From: DASZUK01 sp963745595
GTDB taxonomy: Bacteria; Actinomycetota; Acidimicrobiia; Acidimicrobiales; RAAP-2
Length of the DNA: 64,000 bases
Assembly (NCBI GenBank): GCA_963745595.1
Contig: CAVUYB010000010.1
Coordinates: forward strand, 259,314 to 323,313
Direction of reading: 5' to 3'
The notes below the pieces were generated by a model. The model saw only the letters and a list, made by a program, of their open reading frames with translations, did no database searches and was not told the origin of the DNA. The translations under genes were made by a program, and so were the position numbers. Of this stretch, positions 1-6,639 are shown in pieces (position 1 is the stretch's first letter; every line of letters begins with the position of its first letter).

Positions 1-2
1 TC

Positions 3-587
3 TACCCTAGGCCCTGTGGGGGGACTAACTGTCCCGTCTGTGGGCCGTCCAAGGGCCGAGGGGCGGCCAAAGCCCTCTGGCTTGCCAACCCCTCTCATGC
101 CATTGGGTTCACTCAGGTGGGGAGTACATGGACGACTACGGGGAGGCAGATTCGGAAGGCATTCGCCTATGTACGGGAGCACATCCCCACTCTTAGGTGG
201 GCTTATTCCTTGGAGGATAACCCGATGGGGACGGGGTCTCATGCCCACGGGTACATCTATTGGTCGGGCAACGACATCCCCCTCTCGACGCTCAGGCGGT
301 GGTTCATGGAAGGGGCCTGTCGGGCACACCTGGGTCAGGAGGTCTTCGTGGATGCTCTCGATGACGAGTCCAGGGTCCGCTTCCACGCCTACCCGATGAA
401 GTCGTTGGCCGACCCTGATCGACGGGGGGGCTTCCTCGACCTCAACGGCCAGCACATCATCCACACCAGCAAGGGCTTCTGGCGAGATGGGAGGACCGGT
501 GAACACTTGCGTACTCGCCGTCGTGCCATCGCTCGGGCCAACGCCGTCATCTATGGCGAGATGAAGAACCGAGGGGCTCTTGTCTAG
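3..587 (+). CDS. Replication initiator, HUH endonuclease type (5' end outside window)
   Basis: The frame is open from the left edge, so the N-terminus is missing; a GTG at 117 is unlikely to be the start because the upstream part also looks like protein. The visible part begins with a cysteine cluster (CGGTNCPVCG). It continues with FTQVG (motif I-like), SHAHGYIYW (His-x-His, the metal-binding HUH motif II) and YPMKS (Tyr-x-x-Lys, the nicking tyrosine of motif III). That order is what rolling-circle Rep proteins show: the tyrosine would nick one strand at the element's origin and stay covalently bound. The product ends in a basic Arg-rich tail. The excisionase follows 155 bases downstream. 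I infer replication of the excised element; a relaxase or phage-type Rep are alternatives. Confidence 0.6.
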   Translation, partial: YPRPCGGTNCPVCGPSKGRGAAKALWLANPSHAIGFTQVGSTWTTTGRQIRKAFAYVREHIPTLRWAYSLEDNPMGTGSHAHGYIYWSGNDIPLSTLRRWFMEGACRAHLGQEVFVDALDDESRVRFHAYPMKSLADPDRRGGFLDLNGQHIIHTSKGFWRDGRTGEHLRTRRRAIARANAVIYGEMKNRGALV

Positions 588-637
588 GTCGGCGCCTTGC
601 GGCCTTCCTGTGGCCTCTGACGGGCCTCTCGTGGGCT

Positions 638-650
638 CCTGGTTACCAGG
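638..650. promoter_or_regulatory. Small inverted repeat upstream of the excisionase
   Basis: Six-base arms CCTGGT and ACCAGG are separated by one base, in the gap between the Rep gene and the excisionase. It could be an operator for one of the element's repressors. Nothing else supports a function. Confidence 0.25.
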
Positions 651-742
651 GTCCCGAGAAGCCGAACCGTGGCCGGGGCAGTCCTTCGTGGACTCCCAGT
701 GTCCTACCGCTCGCCACTCCAACTAAGCGTCGGAGAGCCGCC

Positions 743-949
743 ATGCCAACCGACACCATCCACACTCCACATCGCCTGATGACCATCGCCGAAGGGGCTT
801 CCTACGTCGACCTGTCGCCCAGGTACCTAAAGCGGCTCGTCGCCGAACGTCGGCTGCCCTACGTCAAGATCGGTCGGCTCGTCCGCCTCCGCCCTCAGGA
901 CCTCGACGCTCTCGTTCATGACTGCATGGTCAGCAGGTCTGTCGACTGA
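743..949 (+). CDS. xis: Excisionase / AlpA-like DNA-binding protein
   Basis: A 68-residue protein with a winged-helix of the helix-turn-helix 17 (MerR/AlpA/Xis) type at residues ~12-60: MTIAEGASYVDLSPRYL, then LVAERRLPYVKIGRLVRL and DLDALV. Proteins of this size and pattern act as recombination directionality factors, bending the attachment site so that the integrase excises rather than inserts. The ATG at 743 follows GGAGAG at a suitable distance. In pSAM2-like elements xis sits between rep and int. Here rep is upstream as expected, but no integrase follows; the next gene is the convergent TIR gene. A purely transcriptional regulator is the alternative. Confidence 0.7.
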   Translation: MPTDTIHTPHRLMTIAEGASYVDLSPRYLKRLVAERRLPYVKIGRLVRLRPQDLDALVHDCMVSRSVD

Positions 950-955
950 GACAAG

Positions 956-975
956 CTCCTTGAAAACTGAATAGC
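956..975 (+). promoter_or_regulatory. Possible boxA/rRNA-leader-like sequence
   Basis: The stretch CTCCTTGAAAACTGAATAGC just after the excisionase stop resembles the leader and spacer segments (TTGAAAACT...) that precede rRNA genes in Gram-positive bacteria and contain antitermination signals. No rRNA gene follows. The call rests on resemblance only. Confidence 0.25.
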
Positions 976-995
976 ACCGTCGGGGCTCGGGTGTG

Positions 996-1043
996 CCCTG
1001 ACCCGTGACCAGCCCTTGCCTCCGGGCAGGTAACAGGTCAGGG
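996..1043. terminator. Stem-loop between convergent xis and TIR genes
   Basis: Outer arms CCCTGACC (996-1003) and GGTCAGGG (1036-1043) pair perfectly. Inside, GTGACC/GGTAAC pairs with one mismatch and TGCC-TCCG-GGCA forms a tight inner hairpin. Lying between two convergent genes, it most likely ends transcription in both directions. There is no T-run, as is usual in high-GC actinobacteria. Confidence 0.5.
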
Positions 1044-1063
1044 TTGTCCTATCGTCAGGCGAC

Positions 1064-1684
1064 TTAACTCGAACTGAACCCGCCACCTCCGGATGACAGG
1101 GCAGCCATCAGCAAGACGCCGAAAAATAGCCCGAGGCCGATGAGTACAAGTGGATTCGGTGCAGGCTGATTTACAGTCACAACCGCCACATTCACAGAGA
1201 GTTGCTGCATGACGAGAGGCTGAAGGTGTGCGGTCATCTTCGCCATCGTCTCGGCAGGATGGTCGAGGTCAAGTTCCAGGTACTCAACGCCCTGAAGAAT
1301 CCCGAGGGTACCGGCCTCAATACCCTTCTCCACGATGGGGACGATTGGCTTTCCACACTCGTGTGCGATTCCAACCTCCTGCTGAACGTAAGCGGAATTG
1401 AGTCCTGCGGTAGTGATGAGAACGACCACTACGTGACTGTTGTGGATTGCCGCCCGAACCTTCTCCGCCAGGACCGTCCCTGGGCGGGGGTCGTCCTCGG
1501 CGAGGTAGACGGAGACTCCGAGGGCCTGCAACTGCCGCCGAACCAGGTTGACAAGCGATGCGTCCTTGGCAGCATGACTGAGGAAAACTTTCAGTTGCTC
1601 GGCTACCGGCCTCGACTGCTGGAGCCGGCGAATGAAGTCCTCCTGAGACCTCGCTGGAGAGGGGGACCTGGGACTGTCTGTCAT
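1064..1684 (-). CDS. TIR-domain protein with C-terminal membrane anchor
   Basis: A 206-residue protein. Residues ~31-130 form a TIR domain: KVFLSHAAKDASLV at its first strand and loop, VYLAEDDPRPG, VVVVLITTAGLNSAYVQQE, then IVPIVEKG. The glutamate in YVQQEVG sits where NAD-cleaving TIR enzymes carry the catalytic Glu. A variable stretch follows, then one hydrophobic helix (PNPLVLIGLGLFFGVLLM) and a short Gly/Ser tail, so the TIR domain would face the cytoplasm on a membrane anchor. Bacterial TIR proteins commonly act as NAD-depleting or signal-making effectors of antiphage defence. The gene stands alone, without an obvious sensor partner, next to the XRE/HhH-like pair on the same strand. A defence role is inferred. 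Confidence 0.7.
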   Translation of the reverse strand: MTDSPRSPSPARSQEDFIRRLQQSRPVAEQLKVFLSHAAKDASLVNLVRRQLQALGVSVYLAEDDPRPGTVLAEKVRAAIHNSHVVVVLITTAGLNSAYVQQEVGIAHECGKPIVPIVEKGIEAGTLGILQGVEYLELDLDHPAETMAKMTAHLQPLVMQQLSVNVAVVTVNQPAPNPLVLIGLGLFFGVLLMAALSSGGGGFSSS

Positions 1685-1733
1685 GGACGGATGATACAGC
1701 TAGGCATTTTTAGCCGTCTGCCCAACGTCGCTT

Positions 1734-2471
1734 CTAACTCGGAGCCGAAGGCATGAGCGCATCCCCGAGAGCCTCAACGTACGTTTTCCACGTCATCGAC
1801 GTCTTTGACCGTTTCGTCTTCCCGTCGAGGGTGTACAGCGCCCGCTCAACATCAACAGGGTCGACCTCGGCGCCGGCAGCTCGCAGCTCTTCGACCCTTG
1901 ACAGGACTTTTTGCCTCAGCCATTGGTACCTCGGCCAGGAGGGACGAACCGCACGCTGGCTGTCGGGGTCGACCCAGCCTTGGTCAACGACCTCGGCCAG
2001 GTTGAGCCCGATGGTTGCTCGGAGGTCTCGGATGTCGATAATGACATGGTCCTCGGGCCAGAGAGCCGACAGGACCGTCGTAGCGGTAGCGACGTGCAGC
2101 CCTCTCACCGCCCCACTGTCGTCAGTGAGCTGCCTCCACGTGGCGAGGTCATCCCGCCTGAGGTCGACCTCGCCGTTGAGCGTCTGGACTATGCACGACT
2201 CCTGACGGGGCTCCCTGGAGGAACGAGGCTCCGAAGCTGCCTTGAGCAGACGAATTTTCGTACCACCCTGTCGCTTGAAGTTCCCGGCCGTCATCACCAG
2301 GTGATGCCAGGTTTCGATACGCCGCTCATGGCTGGACCCAGATTGGGCATCCCAGAACAGGTCCGCCAACCACTCGATGTTCGGCCACACGACGGTGAAT
2401 GCGTCGGCATCTGCGCTCTCCGCCACGAGAGTCTTGACCCGGTCATCATTTAGGTCTGACCATCCCAACAC
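1734..2471 (-). CDS. HhH/DNA-glycosylase-fold-like protein of unknown function
   Basis: A 245-residue protein from a GTG four bases after the XRE gene's stop. The ribosome-binding GGAGGG lies in the last codons of that gene, so the two are translationally coupled; longer starts would overlap the repressor by 50 bases. The best landmark is residues ~125-155: GLHVATATTVLSALWPEDH followed by VIIDIRDLRA. This is the pattern of helix-hairpin-helix base-excision folds (G-x-x-x-ATA...LWP...IDxR), with a C-terminal DVERALYTL element also typical of that fold. I cannot assign a catalytic residue. Function is unknown; together with its repressor it could be a DNA-acting cargo or defence module. Confidence 0.6.
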   Translation of the reverse strand: MLGWSDLNDDRVKTLVAESADADAFTVVWPNIEWLADLFWDAQSGSSHERRIETWHHLVMTAGNFKRQGGTKIRLLKAASEPRSSREPRQESCIVQTLNGEVDLRRDDLATWRQLTDDSGAVRGLHVATATTVLSALWPEDHVIIDIRDLRATIGLNLAEVVDQGWVDPDSQRAVRPSWPRYQWLRQKVLSRVEELRAAGAEVDPVDVERALYTLDGKTKRSKTSMTWKTYVEALGDALMPSAPS

Positions 2472-2475
2472 TTGG

Positions 2476-2727
2476 TCAGGTTCCCTCCGTGTCCACGTCC
2501 AGGTCCTCCAAACCGCCGAGGAGGTCACCGGGCTTCACCTCCAACGCCCGAGCCAGCAAGAGGATGCTTCGAAGCGTCGGGTTCCGGTTCCCTCGCTCCA
2601 CGTCACCGATATAGACGGCGTGGAGGCCGCTCGCCTCGGCCAACTGCTCCCGGGACATGCGGCGGTCGACCCGCCGGACTCGAACCCGGTGACCGAACTC
2701 GCTGGCGGCGGAGGACGCAGGAGGCAT
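2476..2727 (-). CDS. XRE-family helix-turn-helix repressor
   Basis: An 83-residue protein with a lambda-repressor-like HTH: FGHRVRVRRVDRRMSREQLA, then ASGLHAVYIGDVERG and NPTLRSILLLARAL. The ATG at 2727 gives the compact usual form; an upstream extension would run through the divergent promoter region. It is directly upstream of, and coupled to, the HhH-like gene. Opposite, a gene starts at 2847. The intergenic region is the likely operator, so the protein probably autoregulates and controls the neighbouring gene, much like a restriction-modification controller protein. It shares its EFG-R-VR start and E-G-RNP-L core with the second XRE protein at 3282-3536. Confidence 0.85.
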   Translation of the reverse strand: MPPASSAASEFGHRVRVRRVDRRMSREQLAEASGLHAVYIGDVERGNRNPTLRSILLLARALEVKPGDLLGGLEDLDVDTEGT

Positions 2728-2846
2728 GGTCAGCCATTCCAAACCATCGCCAGCAAGAGTTCTACAAACGATATCTTGTGATTTAGAAATTAAAGAAGTA
2801 GTATGACGTGGCAAAAGATGTACTTCGCTAGATATAGGAGGCATAG

Positions 2847-3260
2847 GTGTCCACTCCTGCGCCCACGGAAGAAGAGCCGCAGCTCAGCTCAGCCGAAGCT
2901 GGCCGAGCGGTGCTCGACCGGCTGGGGCGCATGCTCGACGACGATGGGACGCTCCGGGTTCCCCGGCTTGTGGTCGTTGGCGACGACGACGAGGACGCCA
3001 TCGTCCTTCAGCGAGTCCGTGGGCGGTCGGAAGTCGTCCTCCACATGATGAACCCTCCCGGCGGAGCATCGACCGACCTGAGCCTCTTTGCCGACGACGG
3101 CCACCCGGACGAACCCGACATCGAGCCAAGCCTTGGCGCAGTCGTCACGGTCGCCGGAAATTCGGCCGCTTTGGTCGAGGCCGTCCCGGACCGATGGAGA
3201 CGGTGGGACCTCAACGTTGTCACCGAGAACCCGGCAGAGGTCAACGTCAGAAGCCGGTGA
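2847..3260 (+). CDS. Hypothetical acidic protein
   Basis: A 137-residue protein starting at GTG with a good GGAGG site nine bases upstream. It is rich in Asp and Glu, with a hydrophobic strand PRLVVVGDDDEDAIVLQR and a second predicted strand LGAVVTVAG. No domain is recognised. It is divergent from the XRE/HhH-like operon and probably shares its operator region. It could be an anti-repressor or an inhibitor; neither can be shown from sequence. Confidence 0.6.
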   Translation: MSTPAPTEEEPQLSSAEAGRAVLDRLGRMLDDDGTLRVPRLVVVGDDDEDAIVLQRVRGRSEVVLHMMNPPGGASTDLSLFADDGHPDEPDIEPSLGAVVTVAGNSAALVEAVPDRWRRWDLNVVTENPAEVNVRSR

Positions 3261-3281
3261 GCGGAACAGAGCGCCTGCTCA

Positions 3282-3536
3282 TTACCGTCGTCCCTCCTTC
3301 GCTTGGAGACCCTTCACGATGGCACCCAGGTCAACATCGAGAGCAAGTGCCAGGCGAGCCATCAGGTCGAGGCTCGGGTTCCTTCTTCCGGCTTCGAGAC
3401 TGGCGATATAGGTTCGATTGATGGACGCCTTGTAGGCGAGAGCCTCCTGGGACAGCCCGAGGTTCTGCCGAGCCGTTCGGACCCGGTCGCCGAACTCAAC
3501 CTGCCTGACGGTCCGGCCCTTGTCGGTCCCTCCCAT
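3282..3536 (-). CDS. XRE-family helix-turn-helix repressor
   Basis: An 84-residue protein consisting of one HTH domain: FGDRVRTARQNLGLSQEALA, INRTYIASLEAGRRNP, LALALDVDLGAIVKGL. It resembles the XRE protein at 2476-2727, suggesting duplication or two related elements. It is convergent with the gene before it and divergent from the membrane protein at 3608, so it probably controls that promoter region. The start at 3536 gives the normal length of this family. Confidence 0.85.
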   Translation of the reverse strand: MGGTDKGRTVRQVEFGDRVRTARQNLGLSQEALAYKASINRTYIASLEAGRRNPSLDLMARLALALDVDLGAIVKGLQAKEGRR

Positions 3537-3607
3537 GACATGAAGTTGAATCCTCGGTTACATTGGGGTCACCCGAATCGGGGTCACAACGTGCTTGACG
3601 GCGGGGC

Positions 3608-4129
3608 ATGACTACGCAGACAGAGAGGAAACAAGTGACACCGGCCACGCCAGACCCGGTACCCCCGGCTTCAGCCATCCCCTATGGCCCGGCCCCAGTC
3701 GGCGCTGGTGGCCCCACGGCCACCTCTCATCGACGTCGGAACGTGGTCATCCTCATCGTTTGCGTTCTCATCCTTGGGCTCGTCGTCGGGCTCGTCGTCG
3801 GCCTAAGGGGACCGTCGCACAGCACCGACCGGGACTACGGATACTCGGCCGACAGTTACAGCACCGGCTACACCCACGGCAAGGAGATGGCCGCACCGAT
3901 AATCAAGGAGATGTCTCTTGCGGGCGGGGCCGACCTCTCAGAGTCGACAGTCCTCACATCGACCAGCAAGGTTTGCCTCAACTGGTACGAGACATTCGTG
4001 ACAGCGAGGGCGCCGACCAATCCAGGTTCAGTTCCGGTCATCAAGGGCTGTGTTGCCGGGTTCACCGCTCAGGTCACAAGAGACTTCTCGACAAGCAGCC
4101 TGATCCGCAAGGTCCTCTCCACAGGCTAA
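3608..4129 (+). CDS. Single-pass membrane protein, unknown
   Basis: A 173-residue protein with a Pro-rich cytoplasmic N-terminus (~1-43), a basic stop RRRNV, one transmembrane helix (~45-67, VVILIVCVLILGLVVGLVVG) and an external domain of ~105 residues with two cysteines (VCLNW, KGCVAG) that could form a disulfide. No family is recognised. It is followed after 15 bases by a small gene and probably forms an operon with it. Confidence 0.65.
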   Translation: MTTQTERKQVTPATPDPVPPASAIPYGPAPVGAGGPTATSHRRRNVVILIVCVLILGLVVGLVVGLRGPSHSTDRDYGYSADSYSTGYTHGKEMAAPIIKEMSLAGGADLSESTVLTSTSKVCLNWYETFVTARAPTNPGSVPVIKGCVAGFTAQVTRDFSTSSLIRKVLSTG

Positions 4130-4144
4130 GGAGAGACCCCCGAA

Positions 4145-4324
4145 GTGCCCGAGGCCGGAGACCCGGAGCCCCAACGGATTCACCTCCGCCCACGACCCCT
4201 TGATTCCCCCGAAGTCTTCGGCCAGCGAGTCCGAGACCGAGTCCTGGCGATGATCGAGGAGCACCAACGTCAGCATCCAGAGGGCAGCAACGGACAGAGA
4301 GACTTGGGGCCGCTTACGAACTAG
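4145..4324 (+). CDS. Small hypothetical protein (59 aa)
   Basis: This frame starts with GTG 15 bases after the membrane-protein gene and is preceded by AAGGAGAG at proper spacing. It encodes VPEAGDPEPQRIHLRPRP, continues with a charged segment (FGQRVRDRVLAMIEEHQRQ) and stops at TAG, overlapping the stop of the convergent gene by three bases. The spacing and ribosome-binding site support translation. Its role is unknown, but co-transcription with the membrane protein suggests a joint function. Confidence 0.55.
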   Translation: MPEAGDPEPQRIHLRPRPLDSPEVFGQRVRDRVLAMIEEHQRQHPEGSNGQRDLGPLTN

Positions 4325-5181
4325 TGACCGTTAACAGCTCGGCGAACGTGTGTCTCAACCGCCACGCTGGTCGGTTTCAGGTTCATCCCCGAGAACCGGT
4401 AGGTGATCCGGGTTCGCCACTCGTTCCGTCCCGTGGTGTCTGAAAAGCGAACGGTTAGCTCTGGGCGGTAGGTCGCTCGAACGGTGGGATTACCGCCATT
4501 GTCCCGAACTTCCATCAACATCTTGGCTAGCGACCTCGGCTGTTCCATTGCGTCTCGCCCTTCGACAACGCAGATGTACTCCACTTGTCCCGGGGCGATG
4601 ACGATTGACGTGGACTCCCCGTAGGAACCCTGTTGACTGCCGGGGTACTTGAGAACTACGTCCCCAGGGCTGCGCAGGATGAGGGCGGGGCCACGGCCGA
4701 CGTTGCGGATAGCGAAGACCATCCAAGCCTGCTCTTGCGAGCTGCCCTCGTTCTCGAACCAACACCTACCGACCTTCGGTGGCTGGTGGCGAGTTGAGAT
4801 GAACTCCGCCGTTCGGAACTCTCGGTCACGCTCTGTCGACTCGACGTGTGACTCGGACGCAGGGACAACGTAGGGAAGCCAATCCGCCTCTAGAACGGCC
4901 AAGGCCGTCTGAGCTTGTTCCCAACTGGCCGTTGCTTGAGCCTGCGTCGCTTGGATCAGAGCCTGTCCCTGCTCGATGTCCTGCTCCGCAGCTTGAGCGG
5001 TGCGATTGCCGGCCGTGACGGCCAAGAAGGTGGCCACGGCAAGGCCGCAGGTGACAAGAGCCAGAACCCCGGTGACGACCACCAGCCACCAAGCGGCAGC
5101 GTTGCTGACAGCAGCTTCGACCATGGCCAACATGATGACCGGTGGGTGGTTCAACCGATCCCTTTGGACGAGGAGACACAA
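4321..5181 (-). CDS. Membrane-anchored protein with coiled-coil segment, unknown
   Basis: Up to 286 residues. One strong transmembrane segment near the N-terminus (WWLVVVTGVLALVTCGLAV) is followed by a Gln/Ala-rich helix (residues ~65-100) likely to be a coiled coil. A soluble C-terminal beta-rich domain of ~180 residues follows, with WMVFAIRNVGRGPALIL as a clear immunoglobulin-like strand pair. The listed start is TTG; ATG codons at 5133 and 5124 would shorten it by 16-19 residues, and none has a clear ribosome-binding site. Such membrane proteins with a following Ig-like domain are common orphans on actinobacterial elements. Function unknown. Confidence 0.55.
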   Translation of the reverse strand: MCLLVQRDRLNHPPVIMLAMVEAAVSNAAAWWLVVVTGVLALVTCGLAVATFLAVTAGNRTAQAAEQDIEQGQALIQATQAQATASWEQAQTALAVLEADWLPYVVPASESHVESTERDREFRTAEFISTRHQPPKVGRCWFENEGSSQEQAWMVFAIRNVGRGPALILRSPGDVVLKYPGSQQGSYGESTSIVIAPGQVEYICVVEGRDAMEQPRSLAKMLMEVRDNGGNPTVRATYRPELTVRFSDTTGRNEWRTRITYRFSGMNLKPTSVAVETHVRRAVNGH

Positions 5182-5224
5182 CTTGGTGGCGGGCCGTACC
5201 GAACCAGCGGCAGACTCATCACCA

Positions 5225-5473
5225 GTGGATGACGATCCCCTGGTGATCGAGGTCGACGCTGTTCCTGAGCTTGTACGGGCTCTCCAACCCCTCTGCGACC
5301 TTGGCTACATCTGCGACTTCACTCTGCGGGACGGTACGGAAGCGTCGGCGGTGCTGGTCGGGATTTCCTCCACCGCTCTGATCCTCGACCGCTGGGACGA
5401 CCTACGCCATAGGCCAGCCGGTGACCCCTTTGTCCTAGAGCTGGCAGCTGTGCGCCGAGTAGTGGTGCCCTAG
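5225..5473 (+). CDS. Small hypothetical protein, SH3-barrel-like
   Basis: About 82 residues from a GTG at 5225 (or 77 from GTG 5243). Alternating strands (DFTLRDGTEASAVLVGI, STALILDRW, FVLELAAVRRVVVP) look like a small beta-barrel of the Sm/SH3 type. The frame is open upstream but there overlaps the opposite membrane protein, so a start near 5225 is preferred. No family recognised. Confidence 0.5.
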   Translation: MDDDPLVIEVDAVPELVRALQPLCDLGYICDFTLRDGTEASAVLVGISSTALILDRWDDLRHRPAGDPFVLELAAVRRVVVP

Positions 5474-5539
5474 CATCCACTGACGAACACGTGTTCGCTG
5501 CTAGGCTCGTAGCCTCTAGTAGAGGAGGTGACTCCGCCA

Positions 5540-5770
5540 GTGCAACGCTTTACGGAGACTGAGCAAAGGGTCCTTCGAGCCGGCCTCGTCGGTGGCCAGA
5601 CACGAGACCGAGAGTGGAACACCCCTGTGGGTCGTCAAGCCTTGGCAGACCTACGACGTCGAGGCTTGGTGGACTGGATCGAGACCAAAGCCGCCACCGG
5701 GCAGGTCGTCGTGTCGGTTGCAGATGGCCTTTCGAGGGCCGGCATCCGGGCAGCAACTGAACTGGATTGA
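5540..5770 (+). CDS. Small winged-helix-like hypothetical protein
   Basis: A 76-residue protein starting at GTG 5540, eleven bases after a strong GGAGG; the GTG at 5528 overlaps that site and is a poorer choice. The layout, a helix TETEQRVLRAGL, then QALADLRRRGLVDWIETK and a strand QVVVSVAD, fits a winged helix. It probably binds DNA, but no named family is recognised. Confidence 0.5.
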   Translation: MQRFTETEQRVLRAGLVGGQTRDREWNTPVGRQALADLRRRGLVDWIETKAATGQVVVSVADGLSRAGIRAATELD

Positions 5771-5955
5771 ACCTCGTAGGGCCGACACGACGTAGGGATT
5801 CGGACATCGTTGCCCGTACGCTCGCTCGTTATATGCGGCAGTTCGACCTCCACAGCGACCTGAGACGGGTTGCCGAAGCCCTCAACGACCGCCAACCGAT
5901 CATCCTGGGCGGGGCTGGGAGGCCATGCTGCGACCGGCTCCCAAGGGAACCCTGA
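5767..5955 (+). CDS. Possible small ORF (62 aa)
   Basis: The TTG start overlaps the stop of the previous gene (TTGA). The product contains a plausible helix (DIVARTLARYMRQFDLHSDL) but no recognised domain, and the rare start codon makes translation uncertain. Confidence 0.3.
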   Translation: MNLVGPTRRRDSDIVARTLARYMRQFDLHSDLRRVAEALNDRQPIILGGAGRPCCDRLPREP

Positions 5956-6051
5956 TCCACTTCTCCGTTAGTTCACGGGTGGGCAACGTGGCCAACAATG
6001 GGCCGGGCCTGATCGAACCTCCGAGGGCCTCACCACCAGCCCCACAGTGGA

Positions 6052-6282
6052 TCAGAGAAACCTGACTCGCTCGATCTCCCCCGAGTCCTTCTTGCGGACA
6101 CATAGTTCTTCGTCGGCATCCAGAGAGGCGACGAAACGGTAGAGGCCGACGCTGCGACGGACCACCTCGGCAAGCGACAGAGCACGGGCGTCGGCAAGAC
6201 GACGAAGTTCCTCGGCTGCATCGGGCGTCAACGTCAGAGAGAGCTTCGTACTAACTGTGTGGCTTTCGTATCTTCGAGGCAA
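6052..6282 (-). CDS. Ribbon-helix-helix (CopG-like) protein
   Basis: A 76-residue protein from a TTG start placed five bases after GGGAGG. An N-terminal strand STKLSLTLTPDAAEELRRLA is followed by ARALSLAEVVRRSVGLYRFV, the usual strand-helix-helix of MetJ/Arc-type regulators and antitoxins. The C-terminus is charged. No toxin partner is directly adjacent; the next minus-strand gene upstream encodes a small membrane protein. It probably acts as a transcription factor of the element. Confidence 0.6.
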   Translation of the reverse strand: MPRRYESHTVSTKLSLTLTPDAAEELRRLADARALSLAEVVRRSVGLYRFVASLDADEELCVRKKDSGEIERVRFL

Positions 6283-6316
6283 TACAACCTCCCTATGGAG
6301 GTCAAGGGGGTGGTCC

Positions 6317-6490
6317 TCACAACACGTGAACGCCCATCAAAATACTGATCCCCGTAGCCATGGCGGCGAAGACCGTGACCGGCAGAGACACCCTGAGGCG
6401 CCACTGCCGACGTGCAGACTTGTAGTGGAACTGGGCGTCGATGACCCCCTTGACCGGTACGACGATGTGCTTGGGTCTGTTCTTGGGCAC
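6317..6490 (-). CDS. Small single-pass membrane protein (57 aa)
   Basis: A GTG start at 6490 lies five bases after AGGAGG, one of the best ribosome-binding sites in the element. The product has a basic N-terminal half (VPKNRPKHIVVPVKG, then QFHYKSARRQWRLRV) followed by a hydrophobic helix SLPVTVFAAMATGISILMGV, so it should be a small inner-membrane protein with its N-terminus inside. It is the gene nearest to the comM junction. Function unknown; holin-like or small regulatory membrane proteins are possible. Confidence 0.5.
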   Translation of the reverse strand: MPKNRPKHIVVPVKGVIDAQFHYKSARRQWRLRVSLPVTVFAAMATGISILMGVHVL

Positions 6491-6513
6491 TGTGCCCTCC
6501 TACAGACCTCCCG

Positions 6514-6532
6514 GTAGTCGACTCTCGACTAC
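6514..6532. repeat. Perfect inverted repeat near the element border
   Basis: Arms GTAGTCGA and TCGACTAC with a three-base spacer, ~150 bases from the comM junction and just upstream of the small membrane-protein gene. It could be a repressor operator or part of the recombination arm sites. Confidence 0.4.
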
Positions 6533-6639
6533 TCCCTACAGAAGGCCTGATGTAAGTACCATTGAGGGCTCCTGTTCTTGGGATGGTGTTCCGGGAATCG
6601 TCCCGGCCACCACCATAATACTGCTTCCCGGGGGTGAAG

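Noticed and set aside
956..975. Start of an rRNA operon
   Set aside because: No 16S, 23S or 5S sequence follows within the window.
1202..1756. Plus-strand ORF opposite the TIR gene
   Set aside because: It mirrors the TIR gene; the minus-strand product has a clear domain while this one has none.
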